Assembly (NCBI GenBank): GCA_029834535.1
Contig: JAQMWT010000421.1
Location: forward strand, 1 to 64,000
DNA from: Chrysophaeum taylorii
Lineage: Eukaryota; Sar; Pelagophyceae; Pelagomonadales; Pelagomonadaceae
Length of the DNA: 64,000 nucleotides
Reading direction: 5' to 3'
The notes beneath the pieces were generated by a model, which made no database searches, was not told the DNA's origin, and saw only the letters and a list, made by a program, of their open reading frames with translations. Position 1 is the stretch's first letter, and every line of letters starts with the position of its first letter. Both the position numbers and the translations under genes were made by a program. Shown here piece by piece: positions 49,992 through 59,640 of this stretch.

Positions 49992-51914
49992 TCACGAGGC
50001 GTCGAGGATGACGAGGCAGGCGGCCGCGCGGGCGGCCATCGCGCTTTCTCGTCGGTCGAGGGCGAAGGCGCGGAGGGCATCGACGGCCGCCACGCCAATG
50101 CCTCGGGTTTCGGCGAGTCGTGTCCGGGTGGCCCTGGCGTCTTCGTGGTCGTCAGGGGCCGTGAAGGCCTGCCAAAGGGTATCCCAAGAGCCGGCGGTTC
50201 TGGCGACGAGGTCCGCGGTGGACTTTCCGAGGCGCGGTACGCCGAGCGAAGAGAGGAACGCGGCGAGGGTAAGGGGTCGTTGCCGTCTTTGGTCGAGGCT
50301 GTCGATGAGCTTGGTGGCCGACTTAGTCGCCCAGCCGTCGAGGGCCTCGAGTCTGCGGAGGGTCGCGTCGTCATCGACGAGCTCTAGCAAGTCCGCGCCC
50401 GTCCGGGTGATATTAGCTTCGACCAATTGTTTGATCTTTTTTTTGCCCAAGTTCGCGCCCAGGTCGAGGCCGCGCCGCGACACAAAGTGTGCGAGGCGCT
50501 CGACGGCCTGGGCGTCGCAGTCGAAGGCCGCGGGGCACGATTTCTCGCCGTCGGGAGCGCGGACGGTGGGCGTCGCGCAGCTCGGGCAACGGTCGGGCGC
50601 GTCCCAGGCCTCGAAGTCCCCCCGTCCGACCGGTTCGGGCTGGAGGCCGCCGACGACCTGCGGTATGACGTCGCCCGCCCTCCGCACGAGGACGGGGTCC
50701 CCGAGGCGAACGCCCGCGAGGACTTCGCGAAGGGTGGCGACGTTGTGGAGCGAAGCCGACCGGACCTCGACGTCGCCGAGCTTGACGGGATCCAGCTCGG
50801 CGATGGGCGTGAGGGCGCCGCTCTTTCCCACCGAGACGCGGACGCCGCGGAGCGCCGTCGCGGCGACCGCCGCGTCCGAGTCGAACTTGTGAGCTATCGC
50901 CCACCGCGGCGCCTTGGCCGTCGCGCCGCTCGCGTCCCGCGCTGCCTGCGACTCCACCTTGTAGACAACCCCGTCGACGTCGAACTCGAGCTCGCCGCGG
51001 GCCGCCGCGACGGCCCGGTGGTACTCGGCGAGGGTCCGGGCGGCGTCGTCGTCGTCGTCTTTTACCCTCTCGTGCGGGACGGCCACCGCGAAGCCCCACG
51101 CCGCGAGAGTTTCGCGCTTCGCAGAGTACGAGGCTTCGAGGCCCACGACGTCGTGCGCAACAAACGAGAGGCCGCGCTCCCGCGTCGTGGCAGCGTCCTG
51201 CTGCCGCAGGGATCCGGCGGCGGCGTTGCGCGCGCTGGCAAACGACAGCGAACCTTTGAGTTTCTCGAAGGTCGACCGTCGCATCACTACCTCGCCGCGG
51301 ACCTCCACCGACGCGGCCTCGGGCAGTCGATGCACGACGCCCTCCACGACGCGCGCGTTTTCGGTTATGTCGTCCCCCTGCGTCCCGTCGCCCCGCGTCG
51401 CGCCCTGCGCGAGCGACCCCGCTTCATACCGCAGCGACACCGACAGCCCGTCGAGCTTGGGCTCACCGACGATCCCGCCGAGCGCCTTGCTTTTCGCCGC
51501 CTTGCGCACCTTCCCGATCCACCGCGCGATGGCAGCCTCCTCGCTCTCTCCCGCCTTCTTTTTCACGTTCTCCAGAGACAACATTCGCGTCTTGTGCGGC
51601 GACGCCGCGGCAAACGTCCCGCTCAGTTTCGCACCGACGACGCGCCGCGTCCCGTCCTCCTCTTGCGCGCCCAAACCCCGTCGGAGCTCCTCGGCCCGCG
51701 CCTTCAACGCGTCGTACGCGGCGTCGCTGATCGCCGGCTTCGCCTCGTTATAATACAACTCCTCGTGCCGCCCCAACGTCTCTTCGAGCGACCGCAGCTC
51801 CTCCGCCACATCCCCCCGCACGCTCAACAAGCCTCTCCAGGGTCGGGAACCTCGAACTGGCTGGACGCACCGCCATGCCCGCGCCACGCTGGCGCTTACC
51901 ACGATCACGAGCAT
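49992..51914 (-). CDS. ligA: NAD+-dependent DNA ligase (bacterial LigA type)
   Basis: Single exon, 640 residues. After a ~35-residue N-terminus that could be a targeting peptide (MLVIVVSASVARAWRCVQPV), domain Ia (EELYYNEAKPAISDAAYDAL) binds NMN. EPKLDGLS holds the lysine that takes AMP (K153); RGDGTQGDDITENAR, SARNAAAGSLRQ, FDVDGVVYKV and PRWAIAHKF are nucleotidyltransferase motifs. The OB fold has LTPIAELDPVKLGDVEVRSA and RRAGDVIPQV. Four cysteines (443, 446, 460, 466) make the zinc finger. A helix-hairpin-helix region follows (LSSLGVPRLGKSTADLV). The C-terminal BRCT domain of bacterial LigA is missing. It seals nicks using NAD+. In a eukaryotic nuclear contig this points to lateral or endosymbiotic origin and use in an organelle. 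GC content and codon use match the neighbours. Confidence 0.95.
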   Translation of the reverse strand: MLVIVVSASVARAWRCVQPVRGSRPWRGLLSVRGDVAEELRSLEETLGRHEELYYNEAKPAISDAAYDALKARAEELRRGLGAQEEDGTRRVVGAKLSGTFAAASPHKTRMLSLENVKKKAGESEEAAIARWIGKVRKAAKSKALGGIVGEPKLDGLSVSLRYEAGSLAQGATRGDGTQGDDITENARVVEGVVHRLPEAASVEVRGEVVMRRSTFEKLKGSLSFASARNAAAGSLRQQDAATTRERGLSFVAHDVVGLEASYSAKRETLAAWGFAVAVPHERVKDDDDDAARTLAEYHRAVAAARGELEFDVDGVVYKVESQAARDASGATAKAPRWAIAHKFDSDAAVAATALRGVRVSVGKSGALTPIAELDPVKLGDVEVRSASLHNVATLREVLAGVRLGDPVLVRRAGDVIPQVVGGLQPEPVGRGDFEAWDAPDRCPSCATPTVRAPDGEKSCPAAFDCDAQAVERLAHFVSRRGLDLGANLGKKKIKQLVEANITRTGADLLELVDDDATLRRLEALDGWATKSATKLIDSLDQRRQRPLTLAAFLSSLGVPRLGKSTADLVARTAGSWDTLWQAFTAPDDHEDARATRTRLAETRGIGVAAVDALRAFALDRRESAMAARAAACLVILDAS

Positions 51915-51944
51915 CGTTCCTTCCTTCTTCCAAGTGAAATTTAG

Positions 51945-51984
51945 TGTCTGGGGGTCTGGGGGTCCGGGGGTCTGGGGGTCTGGT
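51945..51984 (+). repeat. (GGGGGTCT)n run upstream of ligA
   Basis: GTCTGGGGG repeated about four times between the ligA start and repeat copy 2. Four runs of five G spaced by three bases satisfy the G-quadruplex rule on the plus strand, the template-opposite side of ligA. Confidence 0.85.
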
Positions 51985-51988
51985 GTTT

Positions 51989-52099
51989 GTCTTTAAATGT
52001 CGAATGCTAAGAGGGGGGTGTGTGTGGGGAGCATGAAGGGTGTGGGTGGGTTTGTGGGGTATGAGGGATGTGCCTGACGGGCGGAGATAAGTACGCGGG
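51989..52099 (+). repeat. ~110-bp interspersed element, copy 2
   Basis: Near-identical to 48774-48886 (TTTAAATGTCGAATGCTAAG to GAGATAAGTACGCGG). It is flanked by GTCTGGTGTTTGTC (51977-51990) and GTCTGGTGTTTGAC (52099-52112), a ~14-bp target-site duplication. A third, partial relative starts near 57013. Confidence 0.75.
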
Positions 52100-52439
52100 T
52101 CTGGTGTTTGACTTGGACGGACGCCCTAATTCCTACCACTCTCTCTCCTCCGGGAACCCACCCCCCAAGCGGTACTCCCTCCAAGCTTCCGGAAGGGATT
52201 TCCTCCCGCGTTTTTTTTGGCAGGGATTTCCTCCCGCGTTTTTTTTTGCAGTAGCCGGCTATTATTATCCTCCTCCGTGTGACCACCGCGTCTCGTTCGC
52301 TAAAAGAGCAACGCGGCATTCTTTGAAAGACATTATCATTGGAATTGCCTTATCCTCGCCGCGCCCCCCCTCAGCGCGTCTCCGATATATATACTACGCT
52401 CCTGGAGCCGAAAAGATTAACCGCCTGCGGCCCTGATCG
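52100..52439. other. Intergenic with 28-bp tandem duplication
   Basis: GGGATTTCCTCCCGCGTTTT is present twice at 52195 and 52223. A GATATATATAC word at 52384-52393 could be a TATA-type element. No gene supported. Confidence 0.5.
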
Positions 52440-52795
52440 CCGACTATGGTTGCGATGGAGGACGGTGCCTCATGAATCCTGAGCCTTGCGAGGGCATCCG
52501 CCCTCCCGGCGTAGGTTGGCACCTAGTCGCCTCCCGGGCGGGCCGGTTGGCAGCCGGAACGTTCGCAGTGGGACGGGGTATGGCCGGGGGGCGAAGACGG
52601 AATTTATCGACGAGTTGGTTGTCAGTCACATCGCGGTCTCCTCGTCGCATGGCGACAAGCTTGATGGTCACTCTCCGCCGACGGACCTTTCGGCGCTCCT
52701 CGTCTACAGGCCCGTGATTCCGGACAGGCTCCTGTCGGTCCGGCCTGGCTCCCATGCTCGGGAGAGGTCTGAAGTTAGTTAGTTAGTTAGTTAGC
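52440..52795 (-). mobile_element. Inverted fragment of the gypsy 3' block
   Basis: On the minus strand this reads the same landmarks as 3812-4190: CTAACTAACTAACTTCAGAC, CTCCCGAGCATGGGAG, GCCCGGGAGGCGA and CCGTCCTCCATCGCAACC, in the same order. The middle differs and is open on the minus strand (52755-52444) without recognised domains. A solo remnant of the same family as the element at the left edge. Confidence 0.7.
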
Positions 52796-53067
52796 CTGCG
52801 GCCGGCGGCTACAGCACAGTGTTTCAACATCGAAAGTGGTGGTGACTGCTCTAATAATTAGAGGGTGGTGGCTTTCGATTACTTTGAGCAGAGAGTTGAG
52901 GCCCTGGTTGAAATTGGTTGCAAGCGATGTACTAGTGTATCAATAAGCCATCCCGTTATAGTGAGAGAGTATAGAGCCATCCCTCTATAGTGAGAATTTT
53001 GATCAAAACACTCTTTCCGACCGAGCCGGATCCGCGCGCAGCGCCCGTCTTATCTCGTCGTCGCAAC
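52796..53067. promoter_or_regulatory. Upstream region of the PH-RGS-FHA gene
   Basis: AT-richer than its surroundings. AAGCCATCCC(G/T)TATAGTGAGA occurs twice in 52946-52994, a short tandem duplication close to the gene start. Confidence 0.4.
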
Positions 53068-55319
53068 ATGGGTGGCGGCATCGCCAAGCCGGAGAGACCA
53101 CAAAAACCAAAAGAAGATGTCGGTGACGACGAAGATGTCGCCGCGCCATTTCTTGATGAAGACGATGCTGAACAAGGCGCCCTGCTTGAGGCAAGAACGA
53201 CAACGACGACGACGACACCACCAAGAACAACACCATCACCGTCACGAGCCCAGCAGCCTCATCATTCGCAGCTGCAAAAGGTACGTGGTGGATGGAGCAC
53301 TCGTTCATGCGTGGCACGCAGAACAAGTGGCGCAAGAGAGCCCAGTTCCTGACGACAGCATCCAGTCCCGAGATGATCGAGATGAAGAAGTCTGTCCTCC
53401 AGCTCAAGGCCAAGCCAGAGAAGAAGCTCGACCCGCCCGAGGTCGCTCAGGTGTGTGCGACTGTTGTTGTAGCCCCCCGAGAAAAAACGCAAAGCTGACG
53501 ACGACGATATTTAGGACGAGCGCGCCGCGACAGTCTCGAGAGCGGGATTTTTGCTCCTCGGCACGGATGCCGGCAAACGCAAGCTATACTACCAATTAAT
53601 CGGCAACTACTTGGTCCAGTTCAACAACAAAGAGGCGCCCATCGGGACCCCCTTCTTGCCAACGTACGTGCAAGGGATCGAAGACATCTTGCGGGCAGTG
53701 GCCGCGAGCGACAACCCGGAGGCGCTTAAACCGCAGTTCATTGCCCAGATTGAAAGCAAGGGCACGAGATTTCACGTCTACACGCCAACGCGGACGCTTC
53801 ACCTGTACGCCGAATCACTCGAAGAGCAGCGAGGCTGGATCGACGCGATCAACGGGGCGTTGACGAACATTTTTAGTGCCGACGAGTTGGCCATCAAGGC
53901 AAACTCCGAGAACAGGCTCCGGCCACTGATGCTCAAGCAGGAGTATACCGAATTCATGCGATTCAACTCGATCCTCTCCAACATGGTCGGCGCCGGCATG
54001 ATCGACAAGGGCCACGTCTGGTCGCACAAGAAGGGTTTTTTGCTCTTCCAGCGCCTCGAGTACGAAGACGAGCAGTTCTACGCGAATCTCCTGCCCGACG
54101 CCGCTCCCAAAGAACCGCAGTGGTCGAAGATGTTCTGCCTGCTGCGCAGCGACATGACGCTCACCTACGGCAAGTCGGAAAAGGAGGCGAAATGCCAGCC
54201 CGAGGGAGTCATTTCGCTCTCGCACCTGCACGTCGAGCTCGACCACGACCGCATCGAGGAAACGGGAAAGATGGTCTTTTCGCTCGTCACGCCCATGCGG
54301 ACGTTCGTGCTTTGCGCGCCGCATCAGGTTTCCCTCGAAGAGTGGCTGCGGTCGATCGTCAAGGTCAGCAAGGGGATGGAGGGCCAGGGGAACGCGAGCG
54401 CCGTGCTCGTCGAACTCGCCAACCTCAAGCTCCAGACCCCCCCATCGACATCGACATCTACACCATCCTCGACACCGACTCGGGCGTCGACGCCTACGCC
54501 CACTTCGTTGCGAGGCTGCAAGGCAAGCCTCGGGTCACCAACGTCTTCGCGTGCTGGAAGCTCGCGAAAGAGTTCAAGGACATCAACGAATTCGAGGACG
54601 ACAGCCAAGAACACAACGCGCAGTGCAAGCAGCTCGCGGCGTTGATCATCGACGCGTTCCTCCGCGCCGATAGTCCGCTCCCTCCCGAAATCAGCACTGA
54701 CATCCGGGAAGAGATCGTCGACGCGGCCGAAAGGGGCGAGATCCCTACAATAAATGGTCTCCGCGCGGCTTGCCTCAAGTACCTTCACGACACGACGTAC
54801 AAGGACTTTCAAAAATCCGAGTACTACAAGAGACTCATGAGCCAGTTGGCCGGCGTCGAGGCCGAACCGTGCGAGCCTATCCCAAAAAATGCCACGAGGA
54901 TCCTGATCCACGTGCCGTCGAGTCCGGCCGAGTTCAAGAGACGTATCAAGAAGGGCTCGAGGATCAGGACGAAGCTCATGATGGTCGGCGTCAACTCCAA
55001 CGGCGCCAAGGTCTACGAGGCCTGGACGTCGATCAACTTTGTCGAGGGCAAGACGACAGAGCTCATCATCGGCCGGGACGTCAAGACCGACCTCACCATC
55101 GACGACGACAAGAAAGTCTCCCGCGAGCACGCGCGGATCGACTGTCGGCCCGACGGAGCGTGTGTCTTCCTCGACCTCGGCTCGTCACACGGGAGCAAGG
55201 TCAACGGCAAAATCGTTTCCGGACGCGTGAATTTAGCCGTTGGCGACTTGATCAAGGTCGGCAAGACAAAGTTGCTTTTCACCATCATCCCTAGTGGCCA
55301 GGACGAGCCACTCACGTGA
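53068..55319 (+). CDS. PH-PH-RGS-FHA multidomain signalling protein (frameshifted)
   Basis: Exons 53068-53280, 53322-53450 and 53515-55319, with introns of 41 bp (GTACGT) and 64 bp in phase 0. The start MGGGIAKPERP could be myristoylated. Two PH domains follow: KRKLYYQLIGNYLVQFNNKE to EEQRGWIDAINGAL, and HKKGFLLFQRLEYEDEQF to QVSLEEWLRSIVKVSK. Then the frame must shift by one base in a run of seven C at 54437-54443. The second part has an RGS fold (DAYAHFVARLQGKPRVTNVF, ALIIDAFLRADSPLPPEIS, YKDFQKSEYYKRLMSQL) and a C-terminal FHA domain (ELIIGRDVKTDLTIDDDKKV, SREHARIDCRPDGA, DLGSSHGSKVNGK) with the phosphothreonine-binding Arg, Ser and Asn. Likely a membrane-linked adaptor that turns off G-proteins. 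The shift is a sequence error or a disabling mutation. Confidence 0.85.
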
Positions 55320-55658
55320 CATGAATTTTTTTAGACAGAAAGAACATCGCTCTCCTCGACGCACCGTCTCTTGCGCCTCCTCGCGCCTGGTGCGTCCCGA
55401 AATTGCACCCGCGCTTCGCTTCTTTCCACCGACGATCCAGCAACATACTACCTTTTTGCCGCTTTGTCTAAGAGGGGCGGGAAAGGCCCGCTGATATCTT
55501 CGTCTATGTCGTTGCGGCGCCGTCGACCAGTCGCGAGGTTTTTCGTTCGCATTTGTGAAGCCGCGCGGTGCGGCGGAGGCGGAGTATTAAGTATTTTTCT
55601 GTCAATAAGTTCAGAAATAAGGGACCGTGGTAAAAGAACGCTGGTGTTTAAAAACATA
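55320..55658. other. 3' flank of the PH-RGS-FHA gene
   Basis: No gene supported. It runs into the inverted helicase fragment copy B. Confidence 0.5.
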
Positions 55659-56716
55659 CAAGTGCAGGCCAGTAAGTTCACCTACTCCCAATCTCTAACC
55701 CCAGTAAGTTCACCTGTTTCTGTTAAGTTCACCTGGTCAGTAAGTTCACCTAGCTCTAACCAACTCCTTTGAGCTCGTCGCTCTCGCCTCCGCCAACCTA
55801 AGCTGCTTTGGTCCGCACGCGCCGCCAACCTTTGAGTTTACTCTAAAAACCCTTTACTCTGAAAACCCCAGTATGTTCACCTGGTCCCAGTTTCACCTGG
55901 TCAAAAACCCCAGTATGTTCACCTGGTCCCAGTTTCACCTGGTCACTCAGTCCACCTAGTCCCAATCTCTAACCCCAGTAAGTTCACGTGGTCCCAGTAA
56001 GTTCACCTATAGTGCGCGTGTAGACGCCGGGAGGGGGCTTATCGGCATTGCGCAGCACGTGTGGGGTAGGGCGGAGTCGTCGACCCAGAAGAGGATATCC
56101 TCGGGGTTGCCGATCGACAGAGAGCCACGTCGAGCTGGACGTGGCAGAAGACGGGCTTCGCCAAGAGGACGCGGACCTCGCGGGACGTCTGGCCCTGGCT
56201 CTTGTTGATCGTTTGGCGTAGGCGGGCATACAGGTTGGAGGAGCCTCGGTGACAACGACACGATCGATCACGTATCTGGTACCGTTGCAGTGGCCGTGCG
56301 ACGGGTCGAGGTTGCGAAGACATTAAGCTCGCGATCAAAGTCAGCATGCCGTTGGTTGTCACGGAGTTGAAAACTCTACTGTAAAGAGCGAGGCGTCGTC
56401 TTCCGACCCAGCCTAGTCAGCCGAAAAGAACTCCGACGCCTCGTCTCCGGGAAAAAAAAGGCCGCGGTCATGCGCACGTTGTCAGCATCGACAACATCGT
56501 TTCGACGGGGCGTGAGAATGGCGCGCTGAAAGAGCCGCCGCGGGTCGTGGAAATAGTCTGCGAGGTCGCCGTAGACGGCTTGGAGGATCACTGTCTGGCT
56601 CTCGCGCCTACCTGATCCTTACTCTCGGGCCTACCTGATCCTTACCCTAAATCGAGGGACAAACAGACAAACAGACAGACAGACAGACAAACATCTGTCG
56701 ATTAGTAGTTAGGATT
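55659..56716 (-). mobile_element. PIF1/Helitron-helicase fragment, copy B (inverted)
   Basis: Reverse complement of copies A and C: begins (minus) AATCCTAACTACTAATCGAC near 56716 and ends at ACAAGTGCAGGCC near 55659. The frame at 56591-56376 has MILQAVYGDLADYFHDPRRL. The frame at 56362-56039 keeps QTINKSQGQTSREVRVLLAK and PVFCHVQLDVALCR, i.e. the PIF1 motif TINKSQGQT and the motif VI region. Several stops and frame changes. The 55680-56020 part holds many AGTAAGTTCACCTGG words. Confidence 0.78.
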
Positions 56717-58332
56717 CTGGCTCCTGGGAGTTGTTGCTAACCATAATTGTAAACAAAAGGACGGTTAAGCGGGAAAGTGCGGCCGCGATGGCACAGAGGC
56801 CACGACAACCTCCGCCAGTCCAGGAATGGAGGCTTAAGTAGCCTGCTTTCCGGGTGCTAGAATCTTGATTAATTCGGCGGTCCCCCTTTTTTACAACAAA
56901 ATGTTCACGCGGAGGCCATTTTTTTGCCGGGCGGCGAAGTCCCTCCCGAGGAAGGAACAATGTGTTCGTGGTGCTTGGAAAATCTTGATTAAATTAGGGT
57001 TTTTGAAAGTCGACTGCTAGGGGGCGGGGGTGCGTGTGTTTTAGGCAGCCGCCGCCTTGTTTGGTGCATCGCCGAGCGCACCTGTTTTATCGACGATCTG
57101 TCCTTACTTGCTTATTCGCAAGTGGTACTCAGGCTGCGTGCCGCCGGAGGAAAGCGAATCCTCGTCTAATTTTGACGTCGTGGGTGCCGCATCTGTCTAA
57201 TGAGATGATGCTGCCTCTACTTCGAAATGTACCTGATTTTCGCGCCGCGCCGCACCTTTTTTTTACTGGTGGCTGGTGCAGCCAGCATTGCAACGGATCT
57301 CGCACTCGCTGCCTTGTCAGGTGATATAGAGGAGAGGGTATTTGTCCAATCAGCAACGGCGCCGTAGCTTGGACGTCGAACACGAATTCGCAGCGCGGGT
57401 TCGCGGTTGACAACCGCGGTTGACAACCGCGGCAGCACTTCCTCTCTATCGACCCTCGGCCACCTCGTTTGGTGGCCGAGTCATTTTGCTGGCAGAGGGA
57501 CGCCCACGAGCCGTGGCTGCGAAGACATGAAAAGAGCAATAAAGTGTAGATGCTGCGTCTCAAGTTGGCACGGCCGGTCGATAAACCTGTCGATAAACCC
57601 TTCGCGTCTCTTGTCTCCGAGCGCCAGCTGAAGTCTATCAATCTCGCACTTCAAGCTGAGCCTAGCCTCTGCCCGCGCGACTGTCGCGAGGCGGACTCAC
57701 CGCACCGGCATCGAAGGACTCCGCCACCGGGCTACATCAGCACCTCCTCCTCCAAGTTCCAAGGTCGGCCGGGACGCGGAGGCTGCGCGTGCGCCTTGCC
57801 CCCGACGCCCCACAAGTAAGCGATCACCATTTTGACATGCCCCCAATCCCGGAGAGTGGGGCGTAATCTCGGCGGCGGCGGCCCGAGAGCCGCACGTTCC
57901 GGGTTTCTTTACATCGACTTCTATCCTCACCGGCACTCCGGCACCGATGCAAGACGATTATTCCCCGTCGGAAAGGCAGGGGGAGAGACAGCCCGCGCAC
58001 ACGACGACGAACACCACGGAAGAGGTGCCCAAGGAGTTTGGATGCACCTGTTGATGAGCCCAACGCCGGGCAAGATCCCCAACTGCGACCCGCCGCGCAC
58101 GGGGAACGGCCTGCTCTGAAGGGCAAAAAGTTCCTGACCGCGCACAGGATATACTAGGAGTCGAATATTTCCGAGGCCAAGGGAGGCGAGCAAGGTAGAC
58201 CTGCGCAGTCAGCTCGACAAGGCGCAGCACACCGCCATCACCAACGAGAAAATCGACGACGCCACCCTCCAACAAGCAGCTCGCGGAAGTCCGCCTCAAC
58301 GCCGCGTCGATTGACACGCAGCAAGCCCGGAT
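56717..58332. other. Spacer between inverted copies B and C
   Basis: 1.6 kb between inverted repeats. A partial relative of the 110-bp element (AAGTCGACTGCTAGGGGG) is at 57008-57040. On the plus strand, FLYIDFYPHRHSG at 57903-57941 and AQHTAITNEKIDDATL near 58219-58266 look like pieces of real proteins in broken frames; the first recalls the GYFYLDLYPR block of M3 metallopeptidases. GCGGTTGACAACC is directly repeated near 57402-57428. No intact gene. Confidence 0.4.
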
Positions 58333-59417
58333 AAATCCTAACTACTAATCGACAGATGTTTGTCTGTCTGTTTGTTTGTCTGTTTGTCTGTCCCTCGATT
58401 TAGGGTAAGGATCAGGTAGGCGCGAGAGTAAGGATCAGGTAGGCGCGAGAGCCAGACAGTGATCCTCCAAGCCGTCTACGGCGACCTCGCAGACTATTTC
58501 CACGACCCGCGGCGGCTCTTTCAGCGCGCCATTCTCACGCCCCGTCGAAACGATGTTGTCGATGCTGACAACGCGCGCATGACCGCGGCCTTTTTTTTCC
58601 CGAAGACGAGGCGTCGGAGTTCTTTCGGCCGACTAGGTTGGGTCGGAAGCCGACGCCTCGCTCTTTACAGTCGAGTTTTGAACTCCCTGACAACCAACGG
58701 CATGCTGACTTTGATCGCGAGCTTAAAGTCTTCGCAACCTCGACCCGTCGCACGGCCACTGCAACGGTACCAGATACATGATCGATCGTGTCGTTGTCAC
58801 CGAGGCTCCTCCAACCTGTATCCCGTAAGGCCCGCCGACGCCAAACGATCACCAAGAGCCAGGGCCTGACACCCCGCGAGGTCGGCGTCCTCTGGGCGAA
58901 GCCCGGCTTCTGCCACGTCCAGCTCTACGTGGCTCTCTGTCGATCGGCAACCCCGAGGATATCCTCTTCTGGGTCGACGACTCCACCCTACCCCACACGT
59001 GCTGCGCAATACCGATAAGCCCCCTCCCGGCGTCTACATGCGCACTATAGGTTAACTTACTGGGACCAGGTGAGCTTACTGGAACCAGGTGAACTTACTG
59101 GGGTTAGAGATTGGGACTAGGTGAACTTAGTGACCAGGTGTGCTTACTGAGACCAAGTGTGAACTTACTGGGGCTTTTAGAGTAAACTAAAAGGTTAGCG
59201 GCGTGTGCGGATCAAAGCAGCTTAGATTGGCGGGGGTGAGAGCGACGAGCTCAAAGGAGAGAGGGTTTGAGTTTACGCCGAACTTGCTGGGGTTAGAGAT
59301 TGGGTTTACGCCGAATTTGCTGGGGTTAGAGATTGGGACTAGGTGAACTTAACAGAAACAGGTGAACTTGCTGGGGTTAGAGATTGGGACTAGGTGAACT
59401 TACTGGCCTGCACTTGT
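58333..59417 (+). mobile_element. PIF1/Helitron-helicase fragment, copy C
   Basis: Same landmarks as copy A: AATCCTAACTACTAATCGAC at 58334, MILQAVYGDLADYFHDPRRL from 58459, FQRAILTPRRNDVVDADNAR, a TITKSQGLTPREVGVL stretch near 58848-58895, then WAKPGFCHVQLYVALCRSA, and the end GGCCTGCACTTGT at 59405-59417. It lacks the 110-bp insertion that copy A carries, which shows that insertion came after the copies split. Confidence 0.78.
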
Positions 59418-59494
59418 AAATAAATAAATAAATCGCTGTGCGTCAATATATGTATAGAAGAAAAAGCGTTCTAATTTCGTTCTAATTTGTCGTC

Positions 59495-59635
59495 ATGACT
59501 ACTACGCAGATTCTCACAAACTTCAATGCCAGGGTCAATTGGCAAGTGGAAGTTTGTACCGTTGTCAGCGACCGCCTTCTGGACGCAGAAGGCCGTAATC
59601 TTGACGGACCCACGAGGTGGCGACGTCAGCACTAG
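59495..59635 (+). CDS. Short upstream ORF before the SMYD gene
   Basis: 46 codons, ATG 59495 to TAG 59633-59635, ending five bases before the SMYD start codon. The composition is natural (NARVNWQVEVCTVVSDRLLD). It could be a regulatory upstream ORF, a small gene, or an exon of something larger. A minus-strand frame over the same bases (59692-59471) is equally open, so this is uncertain. Confidence 0.25.
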   Translation: MTTTQILTNFNARVNWQVEVCTVVSDRLLDAEGRNLDGPTRWRRQH

Positions 59636-59640
59636 TCGAA

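Noticed and set aside
51872-51914. 43-bp GT-AG intron in the ligA presequence (GTAAGC donor)
   Set aside because: Removing it leads straight into a stop codon, while the unspliced frame continues into domain Ia.
50427-51944. 505-codon plus ORF opposite ligA
   Set aside because: Shadow; LigA motifs are complete on the minus strand.
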